Notes: a model not told the origin generated them from the sequence alone. DNA of 64,000 nt from Salvelinus alpinus (GCF_045679555.1 NC_092092.1:11408690-11472689); one strand, 5' to 3'. Shown: positions 22,864 through 32,639, counted from the stretch's first letter. A program made the numbers and translations.

Positions 22864-25280
22864 TTGTACTATGACTGACCCTGTAAATAAACACATTTCA
22901 CTGCACCTAGCCTTATTGTATGTGACAATAAAACGTTTTTGTTGAGATAGACGTGTCTGTTTAGCATTTCAGGACAGAATGGAGTCAAAGCGAAAATCTT
23001 ACGGTGCATTATGAAAAACACCCTGTTGCTGCAGCACATCTCCAGCTCTTTGGGGTCAGTCCTACCCCGAAAACACTCCTGGGTCTTTAACCCAGCTTTG
23101 CGACTTTGAATGGCTAAATGCAAATCTGGAAGCCCCAAGGAAATATTTATAACAAGCAGAAGAGAAGATTGCATTATGAGATCTACAGTGTGCTGGACTG
23201 AACGTGATTATCCTGCTTTCAAACAGGAGAGAGGGGAGAGGAAATTAGGTTATGTTTAATTACCTTGTTTTTATTCACCAGTAACCTTGAGAAGGGGTGG
23301 GCTCTGTACTTAAGGCTATTAACTAATAAGTTCCTGCGATGTGATTTGGCTGTAAGTTGCAGACGTTTTGTATTGGATTTCAGGTAGATCAGATGGTATG
23401 GGTCATGTCCTTTGGATTCAATAAAATATTGTACACACTGCTAACATCCCACTTTAGAGAGTTAAAATAAACTTAAAATAGATATTCTTCCACTGTTGAG
23501 GACTGTATAAACACTTTGGTTCAACTTGCTCTCAAAAATCGACTTTGAAAGTTTGCGTTACATGACATTACGTCTATAGTCTCATGGTTCCAAGGGAACC
23601 AGTCTAGACAGGCTCTTCAAAAATCGTAGGTCACAGATTTTTAGGTCTTATTTTATGAAAACTGATAAATGGGTTTCTCAAATCCCACAAATATTCTTCA
23701 ACTGCTTCCAGAAGATATATTTAGATTCATGGATTTAATAAAGTAATGAAAAGTAGTCAACAAAAATTAACCCTACAGGTGGCGCCATGTTTCTTGATAG
23801 GTTCTCCGCTCGACATAATGTATAATCCATCTGGTTGCTGAAAGACAGCACAGTATTTAACATATGGCAAGATGTTGCCCAATGAAGTGAATGGCATTGA
23901 CAACCATTCTGACATTGCAGGGTTGTTTCAATTAAATTATATTATATCTATAACTCAGTTACCACCTTTGATTTAACTGGGCGCTGTAATAATATAATGT
24001 ACTTTAGATGACTTTTGTGCTACTGGGTTGGGATGTCTATATTTGAAAGAAAGTCTGGTCAATATTATGTTTCAGTAGAAAAAACTGTACAAAATGTCAG
24101 ATGCTTCAGCTCTATCATAAGATGTTAAAAAAAGTCCTGTTGCTTTAAAAAAAACAAAAAAAAAACAATGAAGCCACAGTAATATTTACTGACAAGTTCT
24201 CAGAGGAACAAACCTATAAAAATATGTTTACTCTAAGAAAGTCACTCTTCAGGAAGTGTGATGCGGGATGAGTCAATCTGAAATGACAAAACCTGTATGG
24301 TAAAGCAAAGCAGTACCAATACACGTGTATTGGGGTGGATTCCTGGACTAAAAAGCTAACTCAATGGATAACACATTTAAAATATTTTTGTTGTTGTTAA
24401 GGATTAGGCTTAACCTGTGTCTGAGAAACTGCCCCTTCACGTTTAGCATAGGTAAATCTTACACCCACAGTTTTCCATACAATTGTTACTGAATGTTGAT
24501 GGTTCACACAGTATGTAATTGTATTGTTGTTTCACATTATTGGTATTTCACATTCTCTGCTTGAGAAAAGATCATGCATAGCATTTCCCCCCATACCTTG
24601 ATAAGTCTGAGATGCATCTTCTGTGAATAAATTTACTCAGCTGGCTGCATCTAGATGAAAAGAGATATGGAGTCCAGCTGCTTGTGGATCAAGAGCCAGC
24701 TTCCTGTGTTTCTACATGACTGGACAAGTAAAGAGACTTTAAATATTTCCCCCTGATTTCACCTCTGTTGGTTTACCTCCCTGGCATTCTCTTGTTTTAT
24801 AATTCTGTTGTGCAGACATGAAGCGAAGGATGAGACATGAGGACCAGAATCTCCAGTGTAGTGTGGCATTCAAAGCTTCAAACATTTCTCATAAAAACGT
24901 AAAAGCTAAATAAATAAAACATCCAGGAGTAGCACAGTATGCTATTGCATTTTCCAACAGTTCATTGATCTTCAAACTTTCAAAGAAATTTTAAAATGTT
25001 TTTTAATGACCAATGCATCCTGGATATGTCCACATGTGACTGCACACATGCAAACATACATACATGCTCAAAGACAACAATGGGTACTGAAATGTAACAC
25101 AGTTTTACAGTCTAACTTCACAGCTCCATTATTATTCTGGCCACTGACACAAAAATGCCTAATAAGATTTCATCCGAAGCATATTAAACATATAAGAGGA
25201 AAATATGAAGAAAAAAAACATCTGACCTACAGCAGCATTATTTACATATGCAGCATGCTATTGGTCTGAACAGAACTATA
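22864..25280. other. No gene recognised
   Basis: About 2.4 kb with no frame above 101 codons and no repeat I can name. It may be single-copy intergenic DNA. Confidence 0.35.
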
Positions 25281-25299
25281 TCTGTATTGTTTTTTGTAT

Positions 25300-25700
25300 A
25301 AAAAAAAATATATATATATATATATATTTTTTTTGTAAATGTTTTTATTTTTTTATTCCTGATCCCCATTAGCTGCTGCCAACGTACCATAAACTCAATA
25401 AAACAATACATAACACAGTACATTATTACACACTACTCTACCATAACATACAGTATGTACAATTAAAAATAATAATACAGCAAAATAACAATATTAAAAT
25501 GTATGTGTGTGTAGAGTGTGTGTGTTGGCATGTGTTTGCGAATGCCGTGTGTGTGCCTTTGTGTATGTCTCTTCACAGTCTGTGGTGTTCCATAGTTTTA
25601 TGTTGTATAATTCAGACTTTACTGTTCGACTGAGTTACATGATGTGGAATAGAGTTCCATGTAGTCATGGCGCTATGAGCAGCCATTTTGGAATGCTAGA
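25300..25700 (-). repeat. TA microsatellite and LINE 3'-end-like fragment
   Basis: A (TA)n tract with flanking A and T runs (25299-25335) precedes sequence that on the minus strand ends '..gcagcagctaatggggatc', a common fish LINE 3' end. The right part ('ggaatagagttccatgtagtc') belongs to the same kind of repeat. A (GT)n-rich stretch lies at 25505-25560. Family not resolved. Confidence 0.4.
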
Positions 25701-26363
25701 CTCTTTCAAGGACAATTGGCACTCTATTACCAGACTCCTTGAAGAGAAACTCCGATGGTGCATAGAAGAAGAAGAAGACAGGTGAATAGATGACACATGG
25801 TGACTGCTTCATGACTCCTTAATGGTGACACAGCAGCACCATGGTAAATGAGGGATCAAAACATTTAAAAAAAAATAGGAGTCAGGAACTACGCAGAGAT
25901 GGTGCACAATTAATTATCTCTCAACATAGGCTACACAAAGATAGAGAGGAGAGCAGAGCAGACCTTCTGTTTGGGATTATTTCTGTTTATTTCACCTTAT
26001 GTGGACCTTATATGGTTGTGTGAGGAAAACAACTCTCTGGAAGCATCTGTGGGAGGAAGTCAAAACACCACATCATATTCATTTGTTGTTACATTTATTT
26101 TATAGGCTACAATATGGAATTATGGAAGTATTTAAAATACAGAAAAGTCCAGAATTATCTTCCCTAGTTTTTTCCATCTCAATACCTAAATGTTGCTTCA
26201 AAAATAGGTACACACAAGGCACACACGTCAATTCAACGTCGACTCCACTTTGGTTCAATGTCATTTCATTGAAATTACATGGAAACAATGCTGATACAAC
26301 CAGTGTGTGCCCAATGGGTAGCTACTTAAAATGGGGGATGTTAATATCAAAGTAACATAATAT
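25701..26363. other. No gene recognised; one MITE-like fragment
   Basis: Mostly unassigned. About 26225-26330 ('caattcaacgtcgactccac', 'gaaattacatggaaacaatg') resembles half of the TTGAATCAA-type MITE seen at 6815. Confidence 0.35.
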
Positions 26364-26456
26364 ACTGAACAAAAATATAAACGCAACATGCAAAGTGTTA
26401 GTCCCATGTTTCATGAGCTGAAATAAAAATATCACAGAAATTTTCCACAGGCACAA
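26364..26456 (+). mobile_element. Tc1-like family A, 5' end fragment
   Basis: It begins with the terminal repeat TACTGAACAAAAATATAAAC and 'gcaacatgcaaagtgttagt', continuing to 'ttttccacaggcacaaa'. The remainder of this family resumes at 29944 after two later insertions, and a deletion derivative lies at 62670-63047. Confidence 0.75.
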
Positions 26457-26715
26457 ATTTAAAGGCAATGCTACCAAATACTAATTGAGTGTATGTAAAC
26501 TTTTGACCCACTGGTAATGCGATGAAAGAAATAAAAGCTGAAATAAATCATTCTCTCTAATATTATTCTGACATTTCACATTCTTCAAATAAAGTGGTGA
26601 TCCTAACTGACCTAAGACAGGGAATTTTTACTAGGATTTAAATGTCAGGAATTGTGAAAAACTGAATTGAAATGTATTTGGCGAAGGTGTACGTTAACTT
26701 CCGACTTCAACTGTA
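26457..26715 (+). mobile_element. Tc1-like family B, 3' end fragment
   Basis: It runs from 'tttaaaggcaatgctaccaa' through 'cattctctctaatattattc' to the terminal repeat 'acttccgacttcaactgta'. It is embedded in family A sequence. A second family-B end lies at 37016-37262. Confidence 0.75.
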
Positions 26716-26725
26716 TGTACGTTTT

Positions 26726-27218
26726 TGTCACGTTCCTGACCTATTTTATGTTATTTTTGTATATGTTTAGTTGGTCAGGGCGTGAGTTGGGGTGGGCATT
26801 GTATGTTTTGTGTTTAGATCACTGTTAATCAGCCTTATATGGTTCTCAATCAGAGACAGGTGGTTTACGTTTTCCTCTGATTGGGAACCATATATAGGCT
26901 GGCTGTTCACACTGTTTGTTTGTGGGTGATTGTCTCCTGTGTTTGTGTCTGCGCACCACACGGGATTGTTTCGGTTGTATTTCGTTTTGATGTAGTCTGT
27001 TTCCTGCTCGTGTGTTCTTCCTGTCATTATGTAAGTTCCATGTTCAGGTTTCGTCTACGTTGTCCGTTTGTTATTTTGTATCATTTCTAAAGTATAGTTC
27101 GTGTCAGTGTTCGTTTTGTTCAATAAATTAATTATGTCATCACACCTCGCTGCGCATTGGTCTACCGATCCTTCTCTCCTCTCCTCGTCCGAGGAAGAGG
27201 AGGACGACACCCGTTACA
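26726..27218 (+). repeat. 5' LTR of the non-autonomous element
   Basis: The LTR shows a promoter layout: a dyad GGTTCTCAATCAGAG (26841-26855) and CTCTGATTGGGAACC (26875-26889), directly followed by a TATATA box (26890-26896). A polyadenylation signal AATAAA lies at about 27121-27126 and the acidic-coding start of the first frame lies in U5. Ends are TG...CA. Confidence 0.92.
26841..26897 (+). promoter_or_regulatory. LTR core promoter: inverted CCAAT-type dyad plus TATA box
   Basis: A 15-base inverted repeat with a 19-base spacer contains CAATCAGAG and its complement CTCTGATTG, that is, two CCAAT-type boxes facing each other. TATATAGG follows immediately. The same arrangement is kept in the LTRs at 11649 and 16888 despite divergence elsewhere. 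This suggests function (CCAAT-factor binding or an RNA hairpin) and not chance. Confidence 0.6.
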
Positions 27219-27562
27219 GAATCACCCACCAACCTAGGACCAAGCGGCGGGGGAGAGCTCAACAGAGCAATCAGGACTCGTGGACTTGGGAACAGATCTT
27301 GGAAGGAAAAGGACACTGGGCGCACATTGGGGAATATCGCCGCGCTCGTGAGGAGATGGAGGCAGCGAGAGCCCAACAGCGGTGGTATGAGGAGGCAGCA
27401 AGGAGACGTGGCTGGAAGCCTGAAAAGCCCGTGAGTACTACCCAAAAATTTCTTGGGGGGGAGCTAAGAGGTAGTGGGCCAAGGGCAGGTAGGAGACCTG
27501 CGCCCACTTCTCAGGCTAACCGTGGAGAGCGGAAGTACGGGCAGACACGTGTTACACAGTAG
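27134..27562 (+). CDS. Small basic/acidic frame starting in the LTR (142 codons)
   Basis: From the ATG at 27134, inside U5 of the LTR, the frame begins MSSHLAAHWSTDPSLLSSSE, then an acidic patch (EEEEDDTR) and a basic run (TKRRGRAQQ). A Trp/Arg/Glu-rich helix-prone stretch follows (WTWEQILEGKGHW, REEMEAARAQQRWYEEAARRR), and it ends in a Gly/Arg-rich tail before TAG at 27560. It has no zinc knuckle or recognised Gag domain. The position and charge pattern could fit a reduced Gag-like protein; that is inference. The next frame is already open from 27520, so the two overlap by about 40 bases in a -1 relation. Confidence 0.45.
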   Translation: MSSHLAAHWSTDPSLLSSSEEEEDDTRYRITHQPRTKRRGRAQQSNQDSWTWEQILEGKGHWAHIGEYRRAREEMEAARAQQRWYEEAARRRGWKPEKPVSTTQKFLGGELRGSGPRAGRRPAPTSQANRGERKYGQTRVTQ

Positions 27563-27657
27563 AGCGCACGGTGTCTCCTGTACGTGTGCATAGCCCGGTG
27601 CGGGTTATTCCACCTCCCAGCACTGGTAGGGCTAGATTGGGCATTGAGCCAGGTGTC

Positions 27658-29439
27658 ATGAGGCCGGCTCAACGCGTCTGGTCTCCAGTGCGTCTCCTCG
27701 GGCCGGCATACATGGCACCTGCCTTACGCATGGTTTCCCCGGTTCGCCTACATAGCCCGGTGCGGGTTATTCCACCTCCCCGCACTGGTCGGGCGACTGG
27801 GAGCATTCAACCAGGTAAGGTTGGGCAGGCTCAATGCTCAAGAGAGCCAGTACGCCTGCACGGTCCGGTATTTCCGGTGCCACCTCCCCGCCCCAGCCTA
27901 GTACCAACAGTGCCTACACCACGCACCAGGCTTCCAGTGCGTTTTCAGAGCCCTGTTCCTCCTCCACGCACTCTGCCTATGGTGCGTGTCTCCAGCCCAG
28001 TGCCTCCAGTTCCGGCACCACGCACTAAGCCACCTGTGCGTCTCCAGAGCCCTGTACACACTGTTTCTTCTCCCCGTACTAATCCTGATGTGCGTGCCCT
28101 CAGCCCGGTGCCACCAGTGCCGGTACCACGCACCAGGCCTAGAGTGCGCCACGAGAGTCCAGTGTGCCCTGTTGTTGTTCCCCGTACTAGCCTGAAGGTG
28201 CGTGTCCTTAGCCCGGTACCTCCAGTTCCGGTACCACGCACCAGGCCTATAGTGCGTCTCTGCCGGCCAGAGTCTGCCGTCTGCCCAGCGGCGCCTGAAC
28301 TGCCCGTCTGCCCAGCGGCGCCTGAACTGCCCGTCTGCCCAGCGGCGCCTGAACTGCCCGTCTGCCCAGCGGCGCCTGAACTGCCCGTCTGCCCAGCGGC
28401 GCCTGAACTGCCCGTCTGCCATACGCCGTCTGAACTGTCCGTCTGCCATGAGCCTGCAAAGCCGCCCGTCTGCCATGAGCCTGCAAAGCCGCCCGTCTGC
28501 CATGAGCCTACAGAGCCGTCCGCCAGACAGGAGCCGCTAGAGCCGTCCGCCAGACAGGAGCCGCTAGAGCCTTCCGCCAGACAGGATCAGCCAGAGCCTT
28601 CCGCCAGACCGGATCAGCCAGAGCCTTCCGCCAGACCGGATCAGCCAGAGCCTTCCGCCAGACCGGATCAGCCAGAGCCTTCCGCCAGACCGGATCAGCC
28701 AGAGCCTTCCGCCAGACCGGATCAGCCAGAGCCTTCCGCCAGACCGGATCAGCCAGAGCCTTCCGCCAGACCGGATCAGCCAGAGCCTTCCGCCAGACCG
28801 GATCAGCCAGAGCCTTCAGCGAGCCATGACCGTTCAGAGCCGTCAGCGAGCCATGACCGTCCAGAGCCGTCAGCGAGCCATGACCGTCCAGAGCCGTCAG
28901 CGAGCCATGACCGTCCAGAGCCGTCAGCGAGCCATGACCGTCCAGAGCCGTCAGCGAGCCATGACCGTCCAGAGCCGTCAGCGAGCCATGACCGTCCAGA
29001 GCCGTCAGCGAGCCATGACCGTCCAGAGCCGTCAGCCAGCCATGACCGTCCAGAGCCGTCAGCCAGCCATGACCGTCCAGAGCCGTCAGCCAGCCATGAC
29101 CGTCCAGAGCCGTCAACCAGCCAAGAGCGTCCAGAGCCAGCCAGCCAGGATCCGCCAGTCATTCTGGTGTTGCCCCTCATTCTGGTGTTGCCCCTCATTC
29201 TGGTGTTGCCCCTCATTCTGGTGTTGCCCCTCATTCCGGTGCTGCTCCTTATCCTGGTGATGCCCCTTAATTTAGGTGGGGTTATTTGGAGGGTGGTCAT
29301 AGTGGGGAGGCTACAGAAGCGGGGATTGATTATGGTGGGGTGGGAACCACGCCCGGAGCCTAAGCCACCACCGTGGTCAGATGCCCACCCAGACCCTCCC
29401 CTAGACTTTTTGGTGGTGCGTTCGGAGTACGCACCTTGA
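27658..29439 (+). CDS. Proline-rich 9-residue-repeat protein of the LTR element
   Basis: The frame is open from 27520 to the TGA at 29437; the first ATG is at 27658, giving 593 codons. Three parts are visible. (1) A Pro/Arg-rich N-terminal part with imperfect SPVRV, PPVPAPRT and PVRLQSP repeats (to about 28260). (2) About 32 tandem 9-residue units in one 27-bp register: AAPELPVCP x5, TPSELSVCH, EPAKPPVCH x2, EPTEPSARQ and EPLEPSARQ, DQPEPSARP x9, then DRPEPSASH x11 (28269 to about 29130). (3) A hydrophobic ILVLPL x4-5 stretch (29157-29260) that could be a membrane segment, followed by a GRLQKRGLIMVGWEPRPEP tail. No enzyme motif is present. The frame has stayed open through all repeat expansions, which argues for translation, although a repeat lacking stops would stay open anyway. 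I do not recognise a function. Confidence 0.5.
   Translation: MRPAQRVWSPVRLLGPAYMAPALRMVSPVRLHSPVRVIPPPRTGRATGSIQPGKVGQAQCSREPVRLHGPVFPVPPPRPSLVPTVPTPRTRLPVRFQSPVPPPRTLPMVRVSSPVPPVPAPRTKPPVRLQSPVHTVSSPRTNPDVRALSPVPPVPVPRTRPRVRHESPVCPVVVPRTSLKVRVLSPVPPVPVPRTRPIVRLCRPESAVCPAAPELPVCPAAPELPVCPAAPELPVCPAAPELPVCPAAPELPVCHTPSELSVCHEPAKPPVCHEPAKPPVCHEPTEPSARQEPLEPSARQEPLEPSARQDQPEPSARPDQPEPSARPDQPEPSARPDQPEPSARPDQPEPSARPDQPEPSARPDQPEPSARPDQPEPSARPDQPEPSASHDRSEPSASHDRPEPSASHDRPEPSASHDRPEPSASHDRPEPSASHDRPEPSASHDRPEPSASHDRPEPSASHDRPEPSASHDRPEPSASHDRPEPSTSQERPEPASQDPPVILVLPLILVLPLILVLPLILVLPLIPVLLLILVMPLNLGGVIWRVVIVGRLQKRGLIMVGWEPRPEPKPPPWSDAHPDPPLDFLVVRSEYAP
28269..29130. repeat. 27-bp in-frame tandem repeat array (about 32 units)
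   Basis: Consecutive 27-bp units in one phase evolve stepwise from GCGCCTGAACTGCCCGTCTG-type to GATCAGCCAGAGCCTTCCGC-type to CATGACCGTCCAGAGCCGTC-type. Each type has been locally amplified. Antisense frames across this array (for example 28508-29116) are shadows of the repeat. Confidence 0.92.
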
Positions 29440-29450
29440 GGGGGGGGTTA

Positions 29451-29943
29451 TGTCACGTTCCTGACCTATTTTATGTTATTTTTGTATATGTTTAGTTGGT
29501 CAGGGCGTGAGTTGGGGTGGGCATTGTATGTTTTGTGTTTAGATCACTGTTAATCAGCCTTATATGGTTCTCAATCAGAGACAGGTGGTTTACGTTTTCC
29601 TCTGATTGGGAACCATATATAGGCTGGCTGTTCACACTGTTTGTTTGTGGGTGATTGTCTCCTGTGTTTGTGTCTGCGCACCACACGGGATTGTTTCGGT
29701 TGTATTTCGTTTTGATGTAGTCTGTTTCCTGCTCGTGTGTTCTTCCTGTCGTTATGTAAGTTCCATGTTCAGGTTTCGTCTACGTTGTCCGTTTGTTATT
29801 TTGTATCATTTCTAAAGTATAGTTCGTGTCAGTGTTCGTTTTGTTCAATAAATTCATTATGTCATCACACCTCGCTGCGCATTGGTCTACCGATCCTTCT
29901 CTCCTCTCCTCGTCCGAGGAAGAGGAGGACGACACCCGTTACA
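29451..29943 (+). repeat. 3' LTR of the non-autonomous element
   Basis: Nearly identical to the 5' LTR with the same dyad, TATA and AATAAA positions. It is followed by the target duplication GTTTT and then Tc1 family A sequence. Confidence 0.92.
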
Positions 29944-30450
29944 GTTTTGAGGAGTGTGCAATTGGCATACTGACTGCAGGAATGCCAGAGAATTGTGTAA
30001 CCACACCAGCCCAGGACCTCCACATCCGGTTTCTTCACCTGTGGGATCGTCTGAGACCAGCCACCTAGGACAGCTGGTGAAACTGGGTTTGCATAACCGA
30101 AGAAGTGGTTTGCTGATGTCAATGTGTTCCCCATTGTGGCGGTGTGGTTATGGTACGGGCAGGCAGGCATAAGGTACATAAGGTACTCTCCAGTTGCATT
30201 TTATTGATGGAAATTTGAATGCATATAGATACCGTGATGAGATCATGAGGCCAATTGTTGTGCCATTCATCCTTCGCCTTCACCTCATGTTTCAGCATGA
30301 TAATGCACGGCCCCATGTTGCAAGGATCTGTACACAATTCCAGGAAGTTGAAAATGTCCCAGTTCGTCCATGGCCTGCATACTCACCAGACATGTCACCC
30401 ATTGAGCATGTTTAGGATGCTCTGGATTGGTGTGTATGACAGCGTGTTTC
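29944..30450 (+). pseudogene. Tc1-like family A transposase relic
   Basis: The sequence resumes family A at the target duplication GTTTT with 'gaggagtgtgcaattggcat' and contains internal deletions. The frame from about 30194 reads MHFIDGNLNAYRYRDEIMRP, then the second catalytic Asp block FQHDNARPHVARIC, and the DE-type end SPDMSPIEHV, where the catalytic Glu is visible before a stop (TAG at 30413). The helix-turn-helix region and first Asp block are lost or scrambled. It runs into the 45-bp minisatellite at 30456. Confidence 0.8.
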
Positions 30451-30455
30451 TGACA

Positions 30456-31400
30456 GCGTTGCTCTCCAGAAGTCCTCTAGGAGTCAGGCTAACAGTGAGA
30501 GCATTGCTCTCCAGAAGTCCTCTAGGAGTCAGGCTAACAGTGAGAGCATTGCTCTCCATAAGTCCTCTAGGTGTCAGGCTAACAGTGAGAGCGTTGCTCT
30601 CCAGAAGTTCTGTAGGTGTCAGGCTAACAGTGAGAGCATTGCTCTCCAGAAGTTCTCTAGGTGTCAGGCTAACAGTGAGAGCGTTGCTCTCCAGAAGTTC
30701 TGTAGGTGTCAGGCTAACAGTGAGAGCGTTGCTCTCCAGAAGTTCTGTAGGTGTCAGGCTAACAGTGAGAGCGTTGCTCTCCAGAAGTTCTCTAGGAGTC
30801 AGGCTAACAGTGAGAGCGTTGCTCTCCAGAAGTCCTCTAGGTGTCAGGCTAACAGTGAGAGCGTTGCTCTCCAGAAGTCCTCTAGGTGTCAGGCTAACAG
30901 TGAGAGCATTGCTCTCCAGAAGTTCTCTAGGAGTCAGGCTAACAGTGAGAGCGTTGCTCTCCAGAAGTCCTCTAGGTGTCAGGCTAACAGTGAGAGCGTT
31001 GCTCTTCAGAAGTCCTCTAGGTGTCAGGCTAACAGTGAGAGCGTTGCTCTCCAGAAGTTCTGTAGGTGTCAGGCTAACAGTGAGAGCGTTGCTCTCCAGA
31101 AGTTCTGTAGGTGTCAGGCTAACAGTGAGAGCGTTGCTCTCCAGAAGTCCTCTAGGTGTCAGGCTAACAGTGAGAGCGTTGCTCTCCAGAAGTTCTCTAG
31201 GTGTCAGGCTAACAGTGAGAGCGTTGCTCTCCAGAAGTCCTCTAGGTGTCAGGCTAACAGTGAGAGCGTTGCTCTCCAGAAGTTCTCTAGGTGTCAGGCT
31301 AACAGTGAAAGCATTGCTCTCCAGAAGTCCTCTAGGAGTCAGGCTAACAGTGAGTCAGTGCTGCTCTACAGAAGTTCTCTAGGAGTTAGTTAACCATGAG
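30456..31400. repeat. 45-bp minisatellite, 20 units plus a partial unit
   Basis: Twenty units of 45 bp (GCGTTGCTCTCCAGAAGTCC then TCTAGGTGTCAGGCTAACAG and TGAGA) run from 30456 to 31355, then a diverged partial unit. Main variants are CCT/TCT and CTA/GTA in the middle and AGAGCA/AGAGCG at the junction. Because 45 is divisible by 3, one frame stays open for 375 codons (ALLSRSPLGVRLTVR repeated). There is no sign that this is a real gene. Confidence 0.93.
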
Positions 31401-32639
31401 TAAGCACTGCTGTGTATCAACAGTGAAAATCTCACTCTGCACAGCTGCTCCTCGGCATGAGCTGTGGTTGGTTACTTTACAGTAATGTTCTTCTACCCTG
31501 GTCTAAGGGATGTAGTCATACTGGTCAGGCTACAGGTGGGCTGTATCAAGTTGCATTTTGAACTTGAACTAATGTAAACTTGAAATCTGTGTCATTCGAT
31601 TTTTATACAAGTTAGACTACTCATTAAACTTCAATGCCTAGTTTATGGAAAAGTCCAAATTATACATGCCCCAAAGGAAGTCAAGTTGAACATAATTACA
31701 CAATTTCACAGAACACTATTGAATCCTGTATTGACGGTCTCATTTTCCACTCTGACAATGATTTCAGCTTAGTCAGCTTGTCCAACCTCAATGAAGTCAA
31801 TCAAATAAAATAAAAAACATTCTAGATGTTGCCTGTAATCGCTAATAATTTAAAGCCTACACAACATAAACTAGTGAACCATGTCAAGACTCCATTTGAT
31901 CGATAGAAGTCGATTTCTTGCTGACTTTTTATGACATATCTGGGTTAGAAAGAAGCAAGGTGTGTGGATTGTAGAGCACTGGGATGTAGATCAACTGGAG
32001 CTTTCTGTGTTTATTATCAGCCCTAGATAGCGGTGGCATATAGCTAGAAACAAAAGTGCTTTTGAGAATAGCAATGCCACAATTGAATTATTTTTTTGCA
32101 TACACGTCAATCAATTCAACGGTAAGAGAGGAAAAACGTGGACATTTCTAAATGGTTGTGGTGACCAAGAGTTTAAGCCATTATCTAAAAAGAAAATGTT
32201 AATGTGCCTATCCTATGTCAAGAGGAATTTAGGTGATGAGATGTGTTGTGACGCATGGAGAGGAGACCCCAAAGAGCACCTTTTGGAACTGGACCAAAAT
32301 ACGTTTTTTTTCCTGTCTATCTCATTAAGTCAGACAGCTTGGACAGTCAGTGGTCTGGCATATCAATAATTAATCATTGGCATGCATAATTAGTGGAGGA
32401 ATTATGGACAGCTGTGAGGAACATCCAGACAGAGGCCCACTGAAGAAAATTCATCTGCACAGTAAGGGATCGAGCCTTGCCTCCTCTCTTGCTCTTTCGA
32501 AATGTTGAGAGCTTGGGAGTATAAGGTTCTATCTGCATTTTTGTCAAAATGTAGTTATTGACATAGCCTTGTTCTGTTCAGTGTTCTCTACCTACTGTGC
32601 ATTCCGTATTCACATTGTGTTGTGATTAAATTGAGATGT
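31401..32639. other. No gene recognised
   Basis: AT-rich sequence without supported frames or named repeats. Confidence 0.35.

Larger units (their letters stand above)
26726..29943 (+). mobile_element. Non-autonomous LTR retrotransposon, 3218 bp, TSD GTTTT
   Basis: Two direct 493-bp LTRs (26726-27218 and 29451-29943) start TGTCACG and end CGTTACA. By eye they differ at two positions (27036-27037 region, CATTATG/CGTTATG; and 27127, AATTAATTATG/AATTCATTATG), so insertion is recent. A perfect 5-bp target duplication GTTTT flanks it (26721-26725, 29944-29948). A purine tract (GAGGGGGGG, about 29438-29447) precedes the 3' LTR. No clear primer-binding site with a leading TGG was found after the 5' LTR. 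The 2.2 kb interior has no protease, RT, RNase H or integrase, so it must use another element's machinery. It carries two overlapping frames, described separately. It sits inside Tc1 family A sequence. Solo or mini LTRs of the same lineage are at 11649, 16888 and 36500. Confidence 0.92.

Noticed and set aside
27571-27657. Start of the proline-rich frame at 27571
   Set aside because: The codon there is GTG, not ATG. In a eukaryote the first usable ATG is at 27658, unless the frame is reached by frameshift or splicing.
28508-29116. 202-codon antisense frame (and 27898-28503, 28803-29300 and 28826-29260 in other frames)
   Set aside because: Shadows of the 27-bp repeat in the LTR element: repeat units without stops keep several frames open.
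26726-29943. Endogenous retrovirus
   Set aside because: LTRs are present but there is no gag zinc knuckle, protease, RT, integrase or env. Nothing supports a viral origin of this copy.
30255-31382. 375-codon plus-strand open frame
   Set aside because: It is a product of the 45-bp minisatellite, whose unit is a multiple of three and lacks a stop in this frame. Its N-terminal part is Tc1 relic sequence.
28269-31400. CRISPR-like regular repeats
   Set aside because: Units are contiguous without unique spacers, in a vertebrate genome. They are minisatellites.
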